DNA of 64,000 nt, taken from assembly GCA_905221605.1 (NCBI GenBank), contig CAJNDS010001391.1:620476-684475 (forward strand). Direction: 5' to 3'. How positions within the stretch are numbered: position 1 is the first letter of the stretch; every line of letters starts with the position of its first letter. The notes below the pieces were generated by a model. That model searched no databases. It was not told where the DNA came from and worked only from the letters and a program-made list of their open reading frames with translations. This DNA comes from Symbiodinium natans (Eukaryota > Sar > Dinophyceae > Suessiales > Symbiodiniaceae). A program made the position numbers and the translations under genes. Below are positions 11,136 to 21,942 of the stretch, one piece after another.

Positions 11136-11930
11136 GGCCCTGGACCGTTGCCGCTCGCGCGCTCGGGGCGCGGGAAACGCTGGCAGGCGCGACACAGGCG
11201 TCGTTTGTGCTGGCAGGCGCGGCGCTTAGGGGCCCTGGACCGTTGCCGCGCGCGCTCGGGGCGCGGGAAACGCTGGCAGGCGCGACACAGGCGTCGTTTG
11301 TGCTGGCAGGCGCGGCACATTAGGGGCCTTGGACCGTTGCCGCGCGGGCTCGGGGCGCGGGAAACGCGGCACTTAGGGGCCCTGGACCGTTGCCGCGCGC
11401 GCGCTCGGGGCGCGGGAAACGTTAGCAGGCGCGACGCAGGCGTCGTTCGTGCTGGCAGGCGCGGCACTTAGGGGCCTGGGACCGTTGCCGCGCGCGGGCT
11501 GACACAGGCGTCGTTCGTGCTGGCAGGCGCGGGACTTTGGGGCCCTGGATCGTTTCGCGCGCGCTCGGGGCGCGGGAAACGCTATCAGGCGCGACACAGG
11601 CGTTGTTTGTGCTGGCAGGCGCGGCGCTTATTAGGGGCCCTGGACCGTTGCCGCGCGCGTGCTCGGGGCGCGGGAAACGCGGCCGGGCGCGACACAGGCA
11701 TCGTTCGTGCTGGCAGGCGCGGCATTTAGGGGCCCCGGACCCTTGCCGCGCGCGCGCGCGCGCTCGCGGCGCGTGAAACGTTCGCGGGCGCGACACAGGT
11801 GTCGTTTGTGCTGGCAGGCGTGGCATTTAGGGGCCCTGGACCCTTCCCGCACGCGCGCTCGGCGCGCGAAACGTTAGCGGGCGCGACACAGGTGTCGTTT
11901 GTGCTGGCAGGCGCGGCACGTAGGGGCGCC
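11136..11930 (+). repeat. GC-rich minisatellite, about 95-bp units
   Basis: About eight to nine head-to-tail units, each starting near GGGGCCCTGGACCGTTGCC (about 11136, 11230, 11325, 11375, 11470, 11540, 11635, 11730, 11830). Two units are shortened. Each full unit holds GCTCGGGGCGCGGGAAACG and the segment CGACACAGGCGTCG, which can fold on itself. Open frames on both strands (up to 192 codons) only read the repeat as Arg/Ala/Gly and are not genes. Confidence 0.92.
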
Positions 11931-12181
11931 CTTCCATGCTGCGAGCTTCTCGTTGGTTCGCAGCTCGCCAAGTGGTCGTCGTGCAGACAAACGCTGACAA
12001 TAATGGTCTGTTCTCTTGTACGTGGAAGTTCAGCAGAACGCACTGGCGGCTGTGAAAGCTGTCGCTGAAAGCCCGCTTGCCGGATGACAACAGAACCCGA
12101 AACTTTTGAATGCCCTCAATCAAGCCCAAAGCTGTCGCCCTGAACCCTACGCTTGGACGCTAGCAAAACGAAAGACACAGC

Positions 12182-12260
12182 TCGCACTCACTCACTCACT
12201 CACTCACTCACTCACTCACTCACTCACACACTTATTCACTCATTTCACTCGCTTACTTGT
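12182..12260 (+). repeat. (CTCA)n microsatellite
   Basis: Tandem CTCA/TCAC units, more than ten perfect copies, fading out to the right. A related, imperfect CACTCA-rich patch follows at about 12345-12415. Confidence 0.92.
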
Positions 12261-12514
12261 ATTCACTTATACACTCTTAGCGAAGATCGGAGCCGCCAGT
12301 CAGGAGACGGAGAGATTCTGGCGTAGCGTGACAGACACACTGTGTCACTGACTCACACACACGCAATCACGCACTCACACTTCCGCATTCACTCACACTC
12401 ACGCACCCACTCACGCTCAAGCCCTACTCTCTTACCATCTCACCCTGTATCACTTCTCTACCCTTTGCGAATAGATAACTTTGCATGTGGGGTTATCCGG
12501 CCCTTTAATCTTTA

Positions 12515-12585
12515 TTTTATCTGTCTCTGTCTCTGTCTCTGTCTCTTTCTCTATCTCTGTCTCTTTCTCTCTCGCTTTCTCTTTC
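12515..12585 (+). repeat. (TCTCTG)n-type microsatellite
   Basis: Repeated TCTGTCTC and TTTCTC units. The next 130 bases (12590-12720) read ELAQWCCQPQVTGSDLQFSN in an open frame and might be a short exon, without other support. Confidence 0.75.
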
Positions 12586-12723
12586 TACACTCGGTGGGAG
12601 CTGGCGCAGTGGTGCTGTCAGCCCCAAGTTACAGGCTCGGACTTGCAGTTCAGCAATGAACACATTCCATTGACCCGTGCTTTGTCAAAGATGATGAACT
12701 CTTTCCGACATGTAATAACATAA

Positions 12724-13264
12724 GCATGATCCTTTATCAGTTGATTTAAAGACACGACACAAACAAACGACACACCCACATCAACAAGTTCAGCAAAGGA
12801 GAAATCAGAGTTATTTGAATTTTATTTATATTTGTAATATATAATGAATTATGTTAGCCTCTCCCGGTTTCACAAGTTCCTGTACAGCTTAAACAAGGAC
12901 GTTTAGGGGCAACATGTTAGGAAATTGGGCGAGGGGGGATGTAGGGACTTCTGGGCGAGAAATGTAGCCTGGACGCGTGAGGCGTTTTGCGGGCTCGGGT
13001 TACGGGAAGCTGTCCCTAGAACTGTTTCTTGGGCGCCCAGGTCTCTCTGATCACATCGCATCCGTTCTTGTCTGATCGCATCACTCTGCACTAAGAGAAG
13101 ATGCCGAGCACTCAGCGCTTGCGAGGTTCAGGGATCTGCTATACTACGCTGCTACAAGATGCTACAAGCAACAAGCAGCAGACGATGGCATCTTGCCAAT
13201 GTGTTGTTCATTCGGAGTAGAATTTAGTTCGCTGGTGACTTTGTCGTTTGGCTCGAAGCTGTGA
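12724..13264. other. AT-rich spacer, no gene
   Basis: About 12780-12860 is strongly AT-rich (TTATTTATATTTGTAATATATAATG). No coding signal was recognised. Confidence 0.55.
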
Positions 13265-13618
13265 GTGCCTTCGCTGTCTACGTACGCTTTGAGGCTCGGG
13301 CCTAAGTCCGAACGTGACGTGAATGACGAGCAGGAATGGGATTATGCAGGTGCTTCGATCTTATGCTGTGAGGGAGATCTTTCGTCGAAATGCAGCATGA
13401 TGAGGGGGGCAAAGCTGCCATTGGTCATGAACAGAGTGGACATATGTGTGAGCTTCCCTGCGCAGTGGCGCATGTGCGTAGCGGGGGTACTGACAGATGC
13501 TACTGTAGGCCAGTCTCGGTTGATTCTTGCAACGGGCAAGCTTGTTGTCAACATTCAGTGCAACATAAACTTGTTAGCATTCGCATTGACGGACAGTGAT
13601 CGGCACAAGATGACCTGA
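13265..13618 (+). CDS. Hypothetical 117-codon open frame
   Basis: Continuous frame from an ATG to TGA with mixed composition (for example DVNDEQEWDYAGAS and VTDATVG-like stretches) and no repeats. No family, signal peptide or splice evidence. It is listed because it is the only non-repetitive open frame between 12.7 and 13.7 kb; it could be chance. Confidence 0.2.
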   Translation: MPSLSTYALRLGPKSERDVNDEQEWDYAGASILCCEGDLSSKCSMMRGAKLPLVMNRVDICVSFPAQWRMCVAGVLTDATVGQSRLILATGKLVVNIQCNINLLAFALTDSDRHKMT

Positions 13619-13706
13619 GCTTGAATCCAGATCAGCACAGTGCTGGTGTTCCGATTCCAAGTTATCATCCTTCACAAGCCTCAAGCCCTGTTTGGCGGTG
13701 CCCCTG

Positions 13707-15106
13707 AGGCCCCAGCCGACGTGATGGCCGCGCGACGCCCGGTGCTGTTCGTCCTTGCCGTGGCGGCGCCTGGGGCGAGACTTGAAGAAATTTGCTTGGC
13801 CGCTTGGAGCCTTGGTGGTCCATGTGGCAGGCATGCCTTTGGCTGTTCTCCTCCAGCGGCCCGGAGGAGGCCGTGCCGTGCTCAGGTTGCCCATTCTCAC
13901 TCTTTGCGACTTCAGAATTTTTCATGTTGAGTTCAGTGATGTTCAGTGTTCAAGATGGTTGAGGAATGTTGAGGAATGGTTGAGGTTAGAGCCAAACCTG
14001 TCAGGTCTTCGTGGCTCAGGCCCCTGCCCTGCGCGGCCAGGCGGGAGCTTTGGCGGGGGGGCAGGGGCTTTGTGGGAGCTCTGCTCTGAGTCGTCTCTCT
14101 CTGCAGATGCCCGGCTCCCAGGCAGGTGCCTTTGCTGGCAGCAGCATCGAGCTCACGGCAGTGGAGTCGCCAGTGGTGCTGAAGGCGGACACGTCAGAGG
14201 GAAGGGAGCCTTTTGTATCTTCGTGCAACAAGCAGTGCATGGCTCCATGCGCCAGGCCCTGCCGGAGCCTCGCCCCAACGATGCCATGCTGCCCGCAGCT
14301 TCCGGCACGTCTTGACGCCCGTTCGCACCACTTCCATCCCAGTTCCATCCCACTTCCATCCTCCCAGCACCCCTAAGTGCATGGCAGGTCGAGCTGAACC
14401 GAACCTCCCTCTACTGGGGCTTGCTGCTGATTTGCATCCTCTCAGCACGGGCCTCACGAATGGCAGGGGCCAACCTGATGTGACCATGACGGGATGATGC
14501 TGCATGCGACGGTTGCCGCTCCCCTCCTTCTACCCCACCCTCTTGCACTCCTGGCTCCTGACCCAAGGTGCTCTTCTCCAGCTACTTCTTCAACTGAGGT
14601 GATGGCGAGGCTTCATAATTTTAGAATTTTGTGAGGTCAAACTGCCGAAGGTCCGAACCCAGTCGCGCGAGCCAGCGCAACTGAGGGCCTGGCAGCCTTG
14701 CACTTCCGCAGGAAAGCTACCAGCAGCCTGAAGTAGGCCTAGCGGAAAAAGCATGCTGGGTCCTCCCGGCAATCAAGTCGACGAAGCTCTTCGCCCCCTA
14801 CGTCTCCTTAAGTGACATGCGCAAGCAACCCTGTGGCCAAGGCGCATTGCGCACATTGTGCTAATGCGCACATTGTGCTACTTGCGCAGAGCTGAGCGTC
14901 ATCTGCCCTCACCTCAGCTGCCTTTCCGGTGCTCATTGGTATGTCCTCATTGCAATGTCCTCGGCTGTATGCTCACCAGCTGCGCAAACCGGCTGCATGG
15001 CTGCCAAATGGGCTCAGAGCTGTTGCCGACAAACCTGCCCCAGTTGAAGCCTTGAGCTTGGATGGAGGGCCGGGAAATTGAGAACCCTGCCTACTGCTTG
15101 CCTCTC
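13707..15106 (+). repeat. Tandem 1.4 kb unit, copy 1
   Basis: First of three direct copies (period 1400-1401 bp). Each copy starts at GGCCCCAGCCGACGTGATGG. Inside are a short open frame starting MAARRPVLFVLAVAAPG (at 13724), which looks like a signal peptide or hydrophobic N-terminus; a TCTCTCTCTGCAG|ATG junction at about 14106; and a following open segment, MPGSQAGAFAGSSIELTAVE, then NKQCMAPCARPCRSL, ending at 14376. The unit could be a small two-exon tandemly duplicated gene, as tandem arrays are common in dinoflagellates, or a non-coding satellite. Near its 3' end is the short duplication GCGCACATTGTGCTAAT. Confidence 0.85.
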
Positions 15107-16507
15107 AGGCCCCAGCCGACGTGATGGCCGCGCGACGCCCGGTGCTGTTCGTCCTTGCCGTGGCGGCGCCTGGGGTGAGACTTGAAGAAATTTGCTTGGC
15201 CGCTTGGAGCCTTGGTGGTCCATGTGGCAGGCATGCCTTTGGCTGTTCTCCTCCAGCGGCCCGGAGGAGGCCGTGCCGTGCTCAGGTTGCCCATTCTCAC
15301 TCTTTGCGACTTCAGAATTTTTCATGTTGAGTTCAGTGATGTTCAGTGTTCAAGATGGTTGAGGAATGTTGAGGAATGGTTGAGGTTAGAGCCAAACCTG
15401 TCAGGTCTTCGTGGCTCAGGCCCCTGCCCTGCGCGGCCAGGCGGGAGCTTTGGCGGGGGGGCAGGGGCTTTGTGGGAGCTCTGCTCTGAGTCGTCTCTCT
15501 CTGCAGATGCCCGGCTCCCAGGCAGGTGCCTTTGCTGGCAGCAGCATCGAGCTCACGGCAGTGGAGTCGCCAGTGGTGCTGAAGGCGGACACGTCAGAGG
15601 GAAGGGAGCCTTTTGTATCTTCGTGCAACAAGCAGTGCATGGCTCCATGCGCCAGGCCCTGCCGGAGCCTCGCCCCAACGATGCCATGCTGCCCGCAGCT
15701 TCCGGCACGTCTTGACGCCCGTTCGCACCACTTCCATCCCAGTTCCATCCCACTTCCATCCTCCCAGCACCCCTAAGTGCATGGCAGGTCGAGCTGAACC
15801 GAACCTCCCTCTACTGGGGCTTGCTGCTGATTTGCATCCTCTCAGCACGGGCCTCACGAATGGCAGGGGCCAACCTGATGTGACCATGACGGGATGATGC
15901 TGCATGCGACGGTTGCCGCTCCCCTCCTTCTACCCCACCCTCTTGCACTCCTGGCTCCTGACCCAAGGTGCTCTTCTCCAGCTACTTCTTCAACTGAGGT
16001 GATGGCGAGGCTTCATAATTTTAGAATTTTGTGAGGTCAAACGGCCGAAGGTCAAGAACCCAGTCGCGCGAGCCAGCGCAACTGAGGGCCTGGCAGCCTT
16101 GCACTTCCGCAGGAAAGCTACCAGCATCCTGAAGTAGGCCTAGCGGAAAAAGCATGCTGGGTCCTCCCGGCAATCAAGTCGACGAAGCTCTTCGCCCCCT
16201 ACGTCTCGTTAAGTGACATGCGCAAGCAACCCCGTGGCCAAGGCGCATTGCGCACATTGTGCTAATGCGCACATTGTGCTACTTGCGCGGAGCTGAGCGT
16301 CATCTGCCCTCACCTCAGCTGCCCTTCCGGTGCTCATTGGTATGTCCTCATTGCAATGTCCTCGGCTGTATGCTCACCAGCTGCGCAAACCGGCTGCATG
16401 GCTGCCAAATGGGCTCAGAGCTGTTGCCGACAAACCTGCCCCAGTTGAAGCCTTGAGCTTGGATGGAGGGCCGGGAAATTGAGAACCCTGCCTACTGCTT
16501 GCCTCTC
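15107..16507 (+). repeat. Tandem 1.4 kb unit, copy 2
   Basis: Almost identical to copy 1; I count fewer than ten differences. One of them (C to T near 15177) creates a stop in the long frame that is open in copies 1 and 3, but only an Ala-to-Val change in the MAARRPV frame. Another inserts a base near 16050. All of the MPGSQAGAF segment is unchanged. Confidence 0.9.
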
Positions 16508-17612
16508 AGGCCCCAGCCGACGTGATGGCCGCGCGACGCCCGGTGCTGTTCGTCCTTGCCGTGGCGGCGCCTGGGGCGAGACTTGAAGAAATTTGCTTGG
16601 CCGCTTGGAGCCTTGGTGGTCCATGTGGCAGGCATGCCTTTGGCTGTTCTCCTCCAGCGGCCCGGAGGAGGCCGTGCCGTGCTCAGGATCACTCTTTGCG
16701 ACTTCAGAATTTTTCATGTTGAGTTCAGTGATGTTCAGTGTTCAAGATGGTTGAGGAATGTTGAGGAATGGTTGAGGTTAGAGCCAAACCTGTCAGGTCT
16801 TCGTGGCTCAGGCCCCTGCCCTGCGCGGCCAGGCGGGAGCTTTGGCGGGGGGGCAGGGGCTTTGTGGGAGCTCTGCTCTGAGTCGTCTCTCTCTGCAGAT
16901 GCCCGGCTCCCAGGCAGGTGCCTTTGCTGGCAGCAGCATCGAGCTCACGGCAGTGGAGTCGCCAGTGGTGCTGAAGGCGGACACGTCAGAGGGAAGGGAG
17001 CCTTTTGTATCTTCGTGCAACAAGCAGTGCATGGCTCCATGCGCCAGGCCCTGCCGGAGCCTCGCCCCAACGATGCCATGCTGCCCGCAGCTTCCGGCAC
17101 GTCTTGACGCCCGTTCGCACCACTTCCATCCCAGTTCCATCCCACTTCCATCCTCCCAGCACCCCTAAGTGCATGGCAGGTCGAGCTGAACCGAACCTCC
17201 CTCTACTGGGGCTTGCTGCTGATTTGCATCCTCTCAGCACGGGCCTCACGAATGGCAGGGGCCAACCTGATGTGACCATGACGGGATGATGCTGCATGCG
17301 ACGGTTGCCGCTCCCCTCCTTTTACCCCACCCTCTTGCACTCCTGGCTCCTGACCCAAGGTGCTCTTCTCCAGCTACTTCTTCAACTGAGGTGATGGCGA
17401 GGCTTCATAATTTTAGAATTTTGTGAGGTCAAACTGCCGAAGGTCCGAACCCAGTCGCGCGAGCCAGCGCAACTGAGGGCCTGGCAGCCTTGCACTTCTC
17501 GCAGGAAAGCTACCAGCAGCCTGAAGTAGGCCGAGCGACAAAAAGCATGCTGGATCTACCCGGCAGTCAAGTCGACGAAGCTCTTCGCCTAAGTAACATG
17601 CCCCAGCAACCT
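16508..17612 (+). repeat. Tandem 1.4 kb unit, copy 3 (diverged 3' end)
   Basis: Same as copies 1 and 2 through about 17390, apart from a 9-base in-frame deletion near 16687. The last 220 bases then diverge (for example GCGACAAAAAGCATGC in place of GCGGAAAAAGCATGC) and the GCGCACATTGTG duplication is absent. This is the pattern expected at the edge of an array: the terminal copy escapes homogenisation on its outer side. Confidence 0.88.
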
Positions 17613-17613
17613 C

Positions 17614-18184
17614 GTGGCCAAGGTGCACTGCGCACGTTGTGCCAATTGCGCGGAGCTGGGCATCTGCATCTTCCGGTTGCCGCAAGTCTCCTCTGAGAAG
17701 GCGGCGTGGACCCCCCGGCGGACCCGAGAAAGCCAGCTGAAGGCTATTCGGGGTCCCTACTTCCCTTCCGCCCGTAGTCAGGCCTTCAAGGAGACATCAC
17801 AAGCCGGCCGCCATGCAGCGGACTTGTGGAACGTGAGACTCTGCGGTCGCTGCGAGAAAAAGACACGAGCAAAGGACGGAAGCCAGTGAGTTGTTCAGAC
17901 AGGTTCCTACCCAACCGATCAGTCAAGCGGCCATTCAATGCAGTTCACGCACCCTACCAATCTGCAGCGGAGCAGAAGTTTCTCAAACAAGCAGTGCACA
18001 ACTACGCCAGAATGGCATAATGCAACCTTCACTCAGCGAATGCAAAACATGCCGGCTTGACACTGCAAACGGCTGTGTCACCTTCGTGGCACAGAGTCAG
18101 ATAGACCCGCGCAGCCTATACATCAGCAGTTTAGGCGAAGCAGTGGACGGAAACTGGTGGCACCTGACAATCCACCAGCCCTGA
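17614..18184 (+). CDS. Cys-rich coding-like exons, unrecognised
   Basis: Directly after the tandem array, the frame 17614-17889 reads HCARCANCAELGICIFRLPQ, later WNVRLCGRCEKKTRAK; CxxC pairs suggest a zinc-binding fold, but no family fits. The frame 17891-18184 continues with PSLSECKTCRLDTANGCVTF and ends WWHLTIHQP at a stop. The start of the first frame overlaps the diverged end of array copy 3, so the array units may be 3'-truncated duplicates of the same gene's last exon. Confidence 0.35.
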
Positions 18185-19638
18185 AATGACAGCCGCAAGT
18201 TGGCACATGAGAACAGCCCAGGCTCTCTGATGCCCATCTATTGCCTACAATTCCCAGATACTGACAAGAAAGACTGTTCGCAGAGTTTGCCTTTTGTCGA
18301 TGTTTTGGAATCGTTTTGGCTCTCTGCGTTTGTACGCTTGTACGCTAGGGTGTGGCCTTCATTCCTACGTCCTTGCCCGCGGCCTCCTGCCTACGAGTCC
18401 CCTACCTTCGATGAAGGCCTGAGTCGGCAAGAGGAATATTCAAGGAGCATCGTGATAGGCACCACGACAATTTGCTCGAAGTACAGAATACCTAATTTGT
18501 CTCAGAATGCCTTAAGACGCTCAGCGCCAGGTGACGGCGCACAGCCTGAGCGGAGACTCTTGGGTGGTCGATGGCCAGCAGGGTGGGGCAGCTTCTCGCT
18601 TCGGTTTAAAGATGAAAGAGGAATGAAAGGAGGATAACAACTTTGCACGGAGGCTGGTGCGTGGGAGATGCCATGAAGGTCTTGGAGGCCGGGGCGTCGG
18701 AGGTCTCTGCGAAGCCGCGCCTTTTGTGCAAAATGTGCCAGGAGATGACAGGTGTGCCGGGGCCCCATTCAAAGACCACTGGAAGCAGGAACCTCGAAGA
18801 GAGCGTGTCGGGAGAGTGCAGGCGCAGGCCCAGGTCCTGTGGCCCCTCAGGCCCCAGCGTGACCAGAGGCTCCTCTCCGGCACTCAGGAGCTCAAGGCCG
18901 GTGCAGCGGGGTGACGATGGCTTGTTGACATGATGACGGCGACGGCAACAACGATGACGACGATGATGTTGGCGGTGATGCGACGAGAATCATGTTGTCC
19001 AGAATGGCTCAATTAGATAATCGTTCTCTATTGTAATGTGAGAAAGCCTCATGGCCATGGTGAATATGACATCATGATGGTCCTTGTCATCTTCTTTACT
19101 ATGATCAAGAGTCATGATCATTATGAATGGTCGTCATTGTCACTGTCACTGTCATTGCCATTGTCAGTGTCAGTGTCATTGTCATTTGTCGTCCTTTGCC
19201 ATGGTTATTATCATGATCACTGTTGTTATGTTTATTGATATTCGTTGGTGGTCGTGCTATGACGAAGTCATGCAGCAGGCCTAGGCGCTGTGCAGTCTGC
19301 GGTCTCCTGGACGTGCTTCTTTGTGTGCTCAATTCTGCGCTGCCATGTTGATCTCCAATGTCGTCTCAACCGATTCCGGCTCCAGCTGTGGGCGCATAAG
19401 TGAGAGCTTGTTTTTTCCTTGCCATTGGCCCCGGCGTGAGCCGGTGCCGAGCAACAGCAAGCTAGCTTTCATTCCTGCAGTGTTCAGAAGCCCATTCAAG
19501 AGCAGTTGCATGCTAGCACGCCCACAGGCTAGCTGCCATCTCACACGTTCCCACACTGCGTTAGCGCCGTTAGCGGGCAACGTTGGTAACGTTGGGGTGC
19601 AGTCAGCTAGGGTTTGACCATTGCGGGGGCGACACGCA
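18185..19638. other. Spacer with weak open frames and a TGTCAT short repeat
   Basis: No named gene. A frame at 18643-18933 includes DAMKVLEAGASEVSAKPRLL followed by CKMCQEMTG and might be an exon. Between about 18930 and 19215 the sequence is built from irregular GATGACGA and GTCATTGTCAGT units. The last 300 bases would hold the promoter or leader of the RNA-binding protein. Confidence 0.45.
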
Positions 19639-21942
19639 ATGGGCGACAAGCAGAGCCGATTGAGCGAGGAGGGTGGAGATGGTGAGATACCGAGCGAGGG
19701 CGACATACTCGCCAAGCTTTGCACAGCCCTAAGCCAGTGCCCGGGTCAGTCTCTGCCCTTGGCCACCATCGTATCAAGGCTGCCTCCATCACTCCGCTCC
19801 AAGGCAGATCCAGAGTATGTGTGCAGTTGGCTACATCGCTTCAGCATCTTTGCGGTGTCTGGGCCCAAAGGCGAGGAGCGAGTCATGCTGACTGTGGGAA
19901 TGCTGCCTCAGGCAGAGAAGCCTGCCGAAACAGTGAAGGTCGAGAAGGCACCGGCACCGGCACCGGCACCGGCTCTACCAGGCCCCGTCGGACCTGTCGG
20001 AGGCCCCATCGGCCCCTTCGTAATACCAAATGGCACGGAGGAGGAGAAGGAGAAGCCCGAGAAGATGGAGAAGGTCGAGAAGATGGAGCTCGCAAGCAAG
20101 TTGTCGGCCAAGGAAGCAAATGCCGTGGTCGGAGATGAGGACAACTTGAACCCTTCCTCAGTCCAGCTTCGTGGCCTACCCTTCCGGGCCACCATCGCTG
20201 ACGTGATGAATTTTTTAGGAGATCATGCACGAGTCCGGCCTGAGTTTAGTGAGTTTTTTTTTTTTTAAATCTCTGTCTATCTCTCTCTCTTTTTCTGCAA
20301 GCATTTGATGGATTTGATGGCTAAGCTCATGAGCTGTCAAGCCCCCCAGGATTCCTGAGCCCCGTTCGGGACAACATCCGGCTCCTTTCAAACCGCGATG
20401 GCCGGCCGTCTGGCTTCGCACGAGTGTTTTTTGTTTCCCCTCAGGCTGCACACAAGTGCCGGGATGCACTGCACAAGAGGCAGATGGGGGATCGCTACAT
20501 CGAGGTCCTGGCCTGCGCTGACCGCCGGGGGCGGAGGAAGGCAGACGACCTCCTCAAGGAGCCGGCCCTGGCTGCCGCAACTCGGCACGCGATTTATTTT
20601 TGTTTTTTGTTTGGGGGGGGGGGATTGAGGGGGGGGGTCAGGGGGGTATAGGGGGTTTGGGGAGTTTGAAGTGTTTTTGGACTTGAGGCAGTGTGGGATG
20701 CGCACTCCGATCAAGAGGAGAAGGAGCGCGTGCTGCAAGAGTGCCGTGATCACATGAGTGGCCCCGGGCGCCAACAGATTTTGCTGAGCATGCTTGGCAT
20801 CGCCCTCTCCGAGCAGTCTCGTGCCTACCTCCGGAGAGCCAATCTCGGACTTAAGCACTTCCTTGCCCGCTTCCCCCATGAGTTCCTGATTGACGGGCCG
20901 AAAGGATGCGAGAAGGTGCACTGGCTGAGCCTGGGCATGACCAACATGACCAACATGACCAACATGACCACGTTGAGCACGGATGATGCTGCCGCAGTGG
21001 CATCACTCCTCGGCTCCGAAAATACCCTGAGTTGGGGCCTGGGCAGCTTGGCGCTGCCCAATCCGGAACCTCATCCAGAGCCTCAGACGCCAGACAAGCG
21101 ATTCCTTTCACCAACGAAGCCTGGGTCCGCTCCTCATAGCCATTTCATGGCAACTCCCAGCGACTGGGGCACGCCGGCCCATCATCATGTCAACCTGCCC
21201 TCAATCGACCTGGACAACTTGCCGGCCGTGAGCTGGCCACCCTACAGTTTCCCAGGCCCCCAGCAGCATGATCCCATGATGCCCATCTTGGACTTCAGTG
21301 ACTGGGTTGTGCTTTGGGGGAGATTTTTTTCAGTTCCCTTGTTTCTGTATAAGGGACCCTATTCATAAATAATTTTCAAAGGGTTTAAAGCACAACTCAG
21401 GTGAGAACGAAGGCGGCTGGCAGCCAAACTACAACTGGCAGCCCTATTCCCCGTGGAATCCAAGCATGCATTGGGGGGAGCCACTCAAGGGCCCCAAGAA
21501 GAGCAAGGCTCCAGATGGGTCGCTCAGGAGCCACGCGCATCTCCATCCGCAGGCGCACCCCTTTGCAAACCGAACCGCAGCAACCGGCAATGGGAGCGTG
21601 GAGGAACAGGCTCCGGGGGAGAACGTCGAGGAGAAGAGCGGCATTGCTGCTCTGCGTCTCAGGGGCTTACCCTTCAGTGTAACCATCCAAGATGTCTTGG
21701 CCTTCTTTGCACAGTACGAGGTCGCGGATTTGATCTCTGATGGGCCTGGGGCGGCACATCTTTTGCCCAAGGCGAACGGCAGGCCCTCGGGCCAGGCCGT
21801 TGTCCAGATGCGCAGCCGCAAGGATGCGGAAACGGCCCAGAAGAAACTCAACCACCAGTGGGTTGGCAGTCGCTACATTGAAGTTTTCGTATATGGAGAA
21901 GACGAGGAGGACTTGGTCCCCCAAGGGTTCAGCGAGATCTGA
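19639..21942 (+). CDS. Quasi-RRM RNA-binding protein (hnRNP F/H / ESRP-like)
   Basis: Best preserved gene in the window. Exons: 19639-20248, 20350-20588, 20688-about 21304, 21401-21942 (TGA). Introns: 20249-20349 (GTGAGT donor, AG|G), 20589-20687 (GC donor, AG|G, G-rich), about 21305-21400 (TIR-bearing). Two quasi-RRMs of the hnRNP F/H, GRSF1 and ESRP class are visible. The first has VQLRGLPFRATIADVMNFLG, then GRPSGFARVFF and GDRYIEVLAC. The second has LRLRGLPFSVTIQDVLAFF, then GRPSGQAVVQM and GSRYIEVFVYG. Before each qRRM is a helical segment ending in a shared motif, GPKGEERVMLTVGM in exon 1 and GPKGCEKVHWLSLGM in exon 3, so the architecture is a doubled helix-plus-qRRM module. A Pro/His-rich linker (exon 3) separates the halves. 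By family, the likely role is binding G-rich RNA in splicing or mRNA control. The frame at the exon 3/4 junction fits only with a non-GT donor or a one-base error. The ATG at 19639 is the first Met in a well behaved frame. Confidence 0.88.
20589..20687 (+). other. GC-AG intron with G-runs
   Basis: CAC|GCGATTT ... TTGAG|GCAGTG joins AATRH to AVWDAHSDQ in frame, so the donor is GC. The intron carries runs of 7 to 11 G (20613-20660), a candidate G-quadruplex within the RNA of a gene whose family binds G-rich RNA. Confidence 0.65.
21302..21400 (+). mobile_element. Introner-like intron with near-perfect TIRs
   Basis: CTGGGTTGTGCTTT at 21303-21316 is the reverse complement, with one mismatch, of AAAGCACAACTCAG at 21387-21400, so the intron ends are terminal inverted repeats. 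Internal TCCCTTG/TAAGGGA forms a hairpin. Strict GT-AG splicing would shift the frame by one; DW followed by GENEGGWQPNYN needs the boundary one base later, so either the donor is unusual or one base is wrong. Confidence 0.65.

Noticed and set aside
10893-11826. Frames of 100 to 192 codons on both strands
   Set aside because: Pyrimidine tract and 95-bp GC-rich minisatellite; no protein-like content.
12180-12420. CRISPR-like regular repeats
   Set aside because: Simple CTCA/CACTCA microsatellites without spacers; the genome is eukaryotic.
13574-17297. Repeated minus-strand frames of 66 to 110 codons in the tandem units
   Set aside because: Shadows; the plus-strand splice-like structure and conserved frame explain the unit better.
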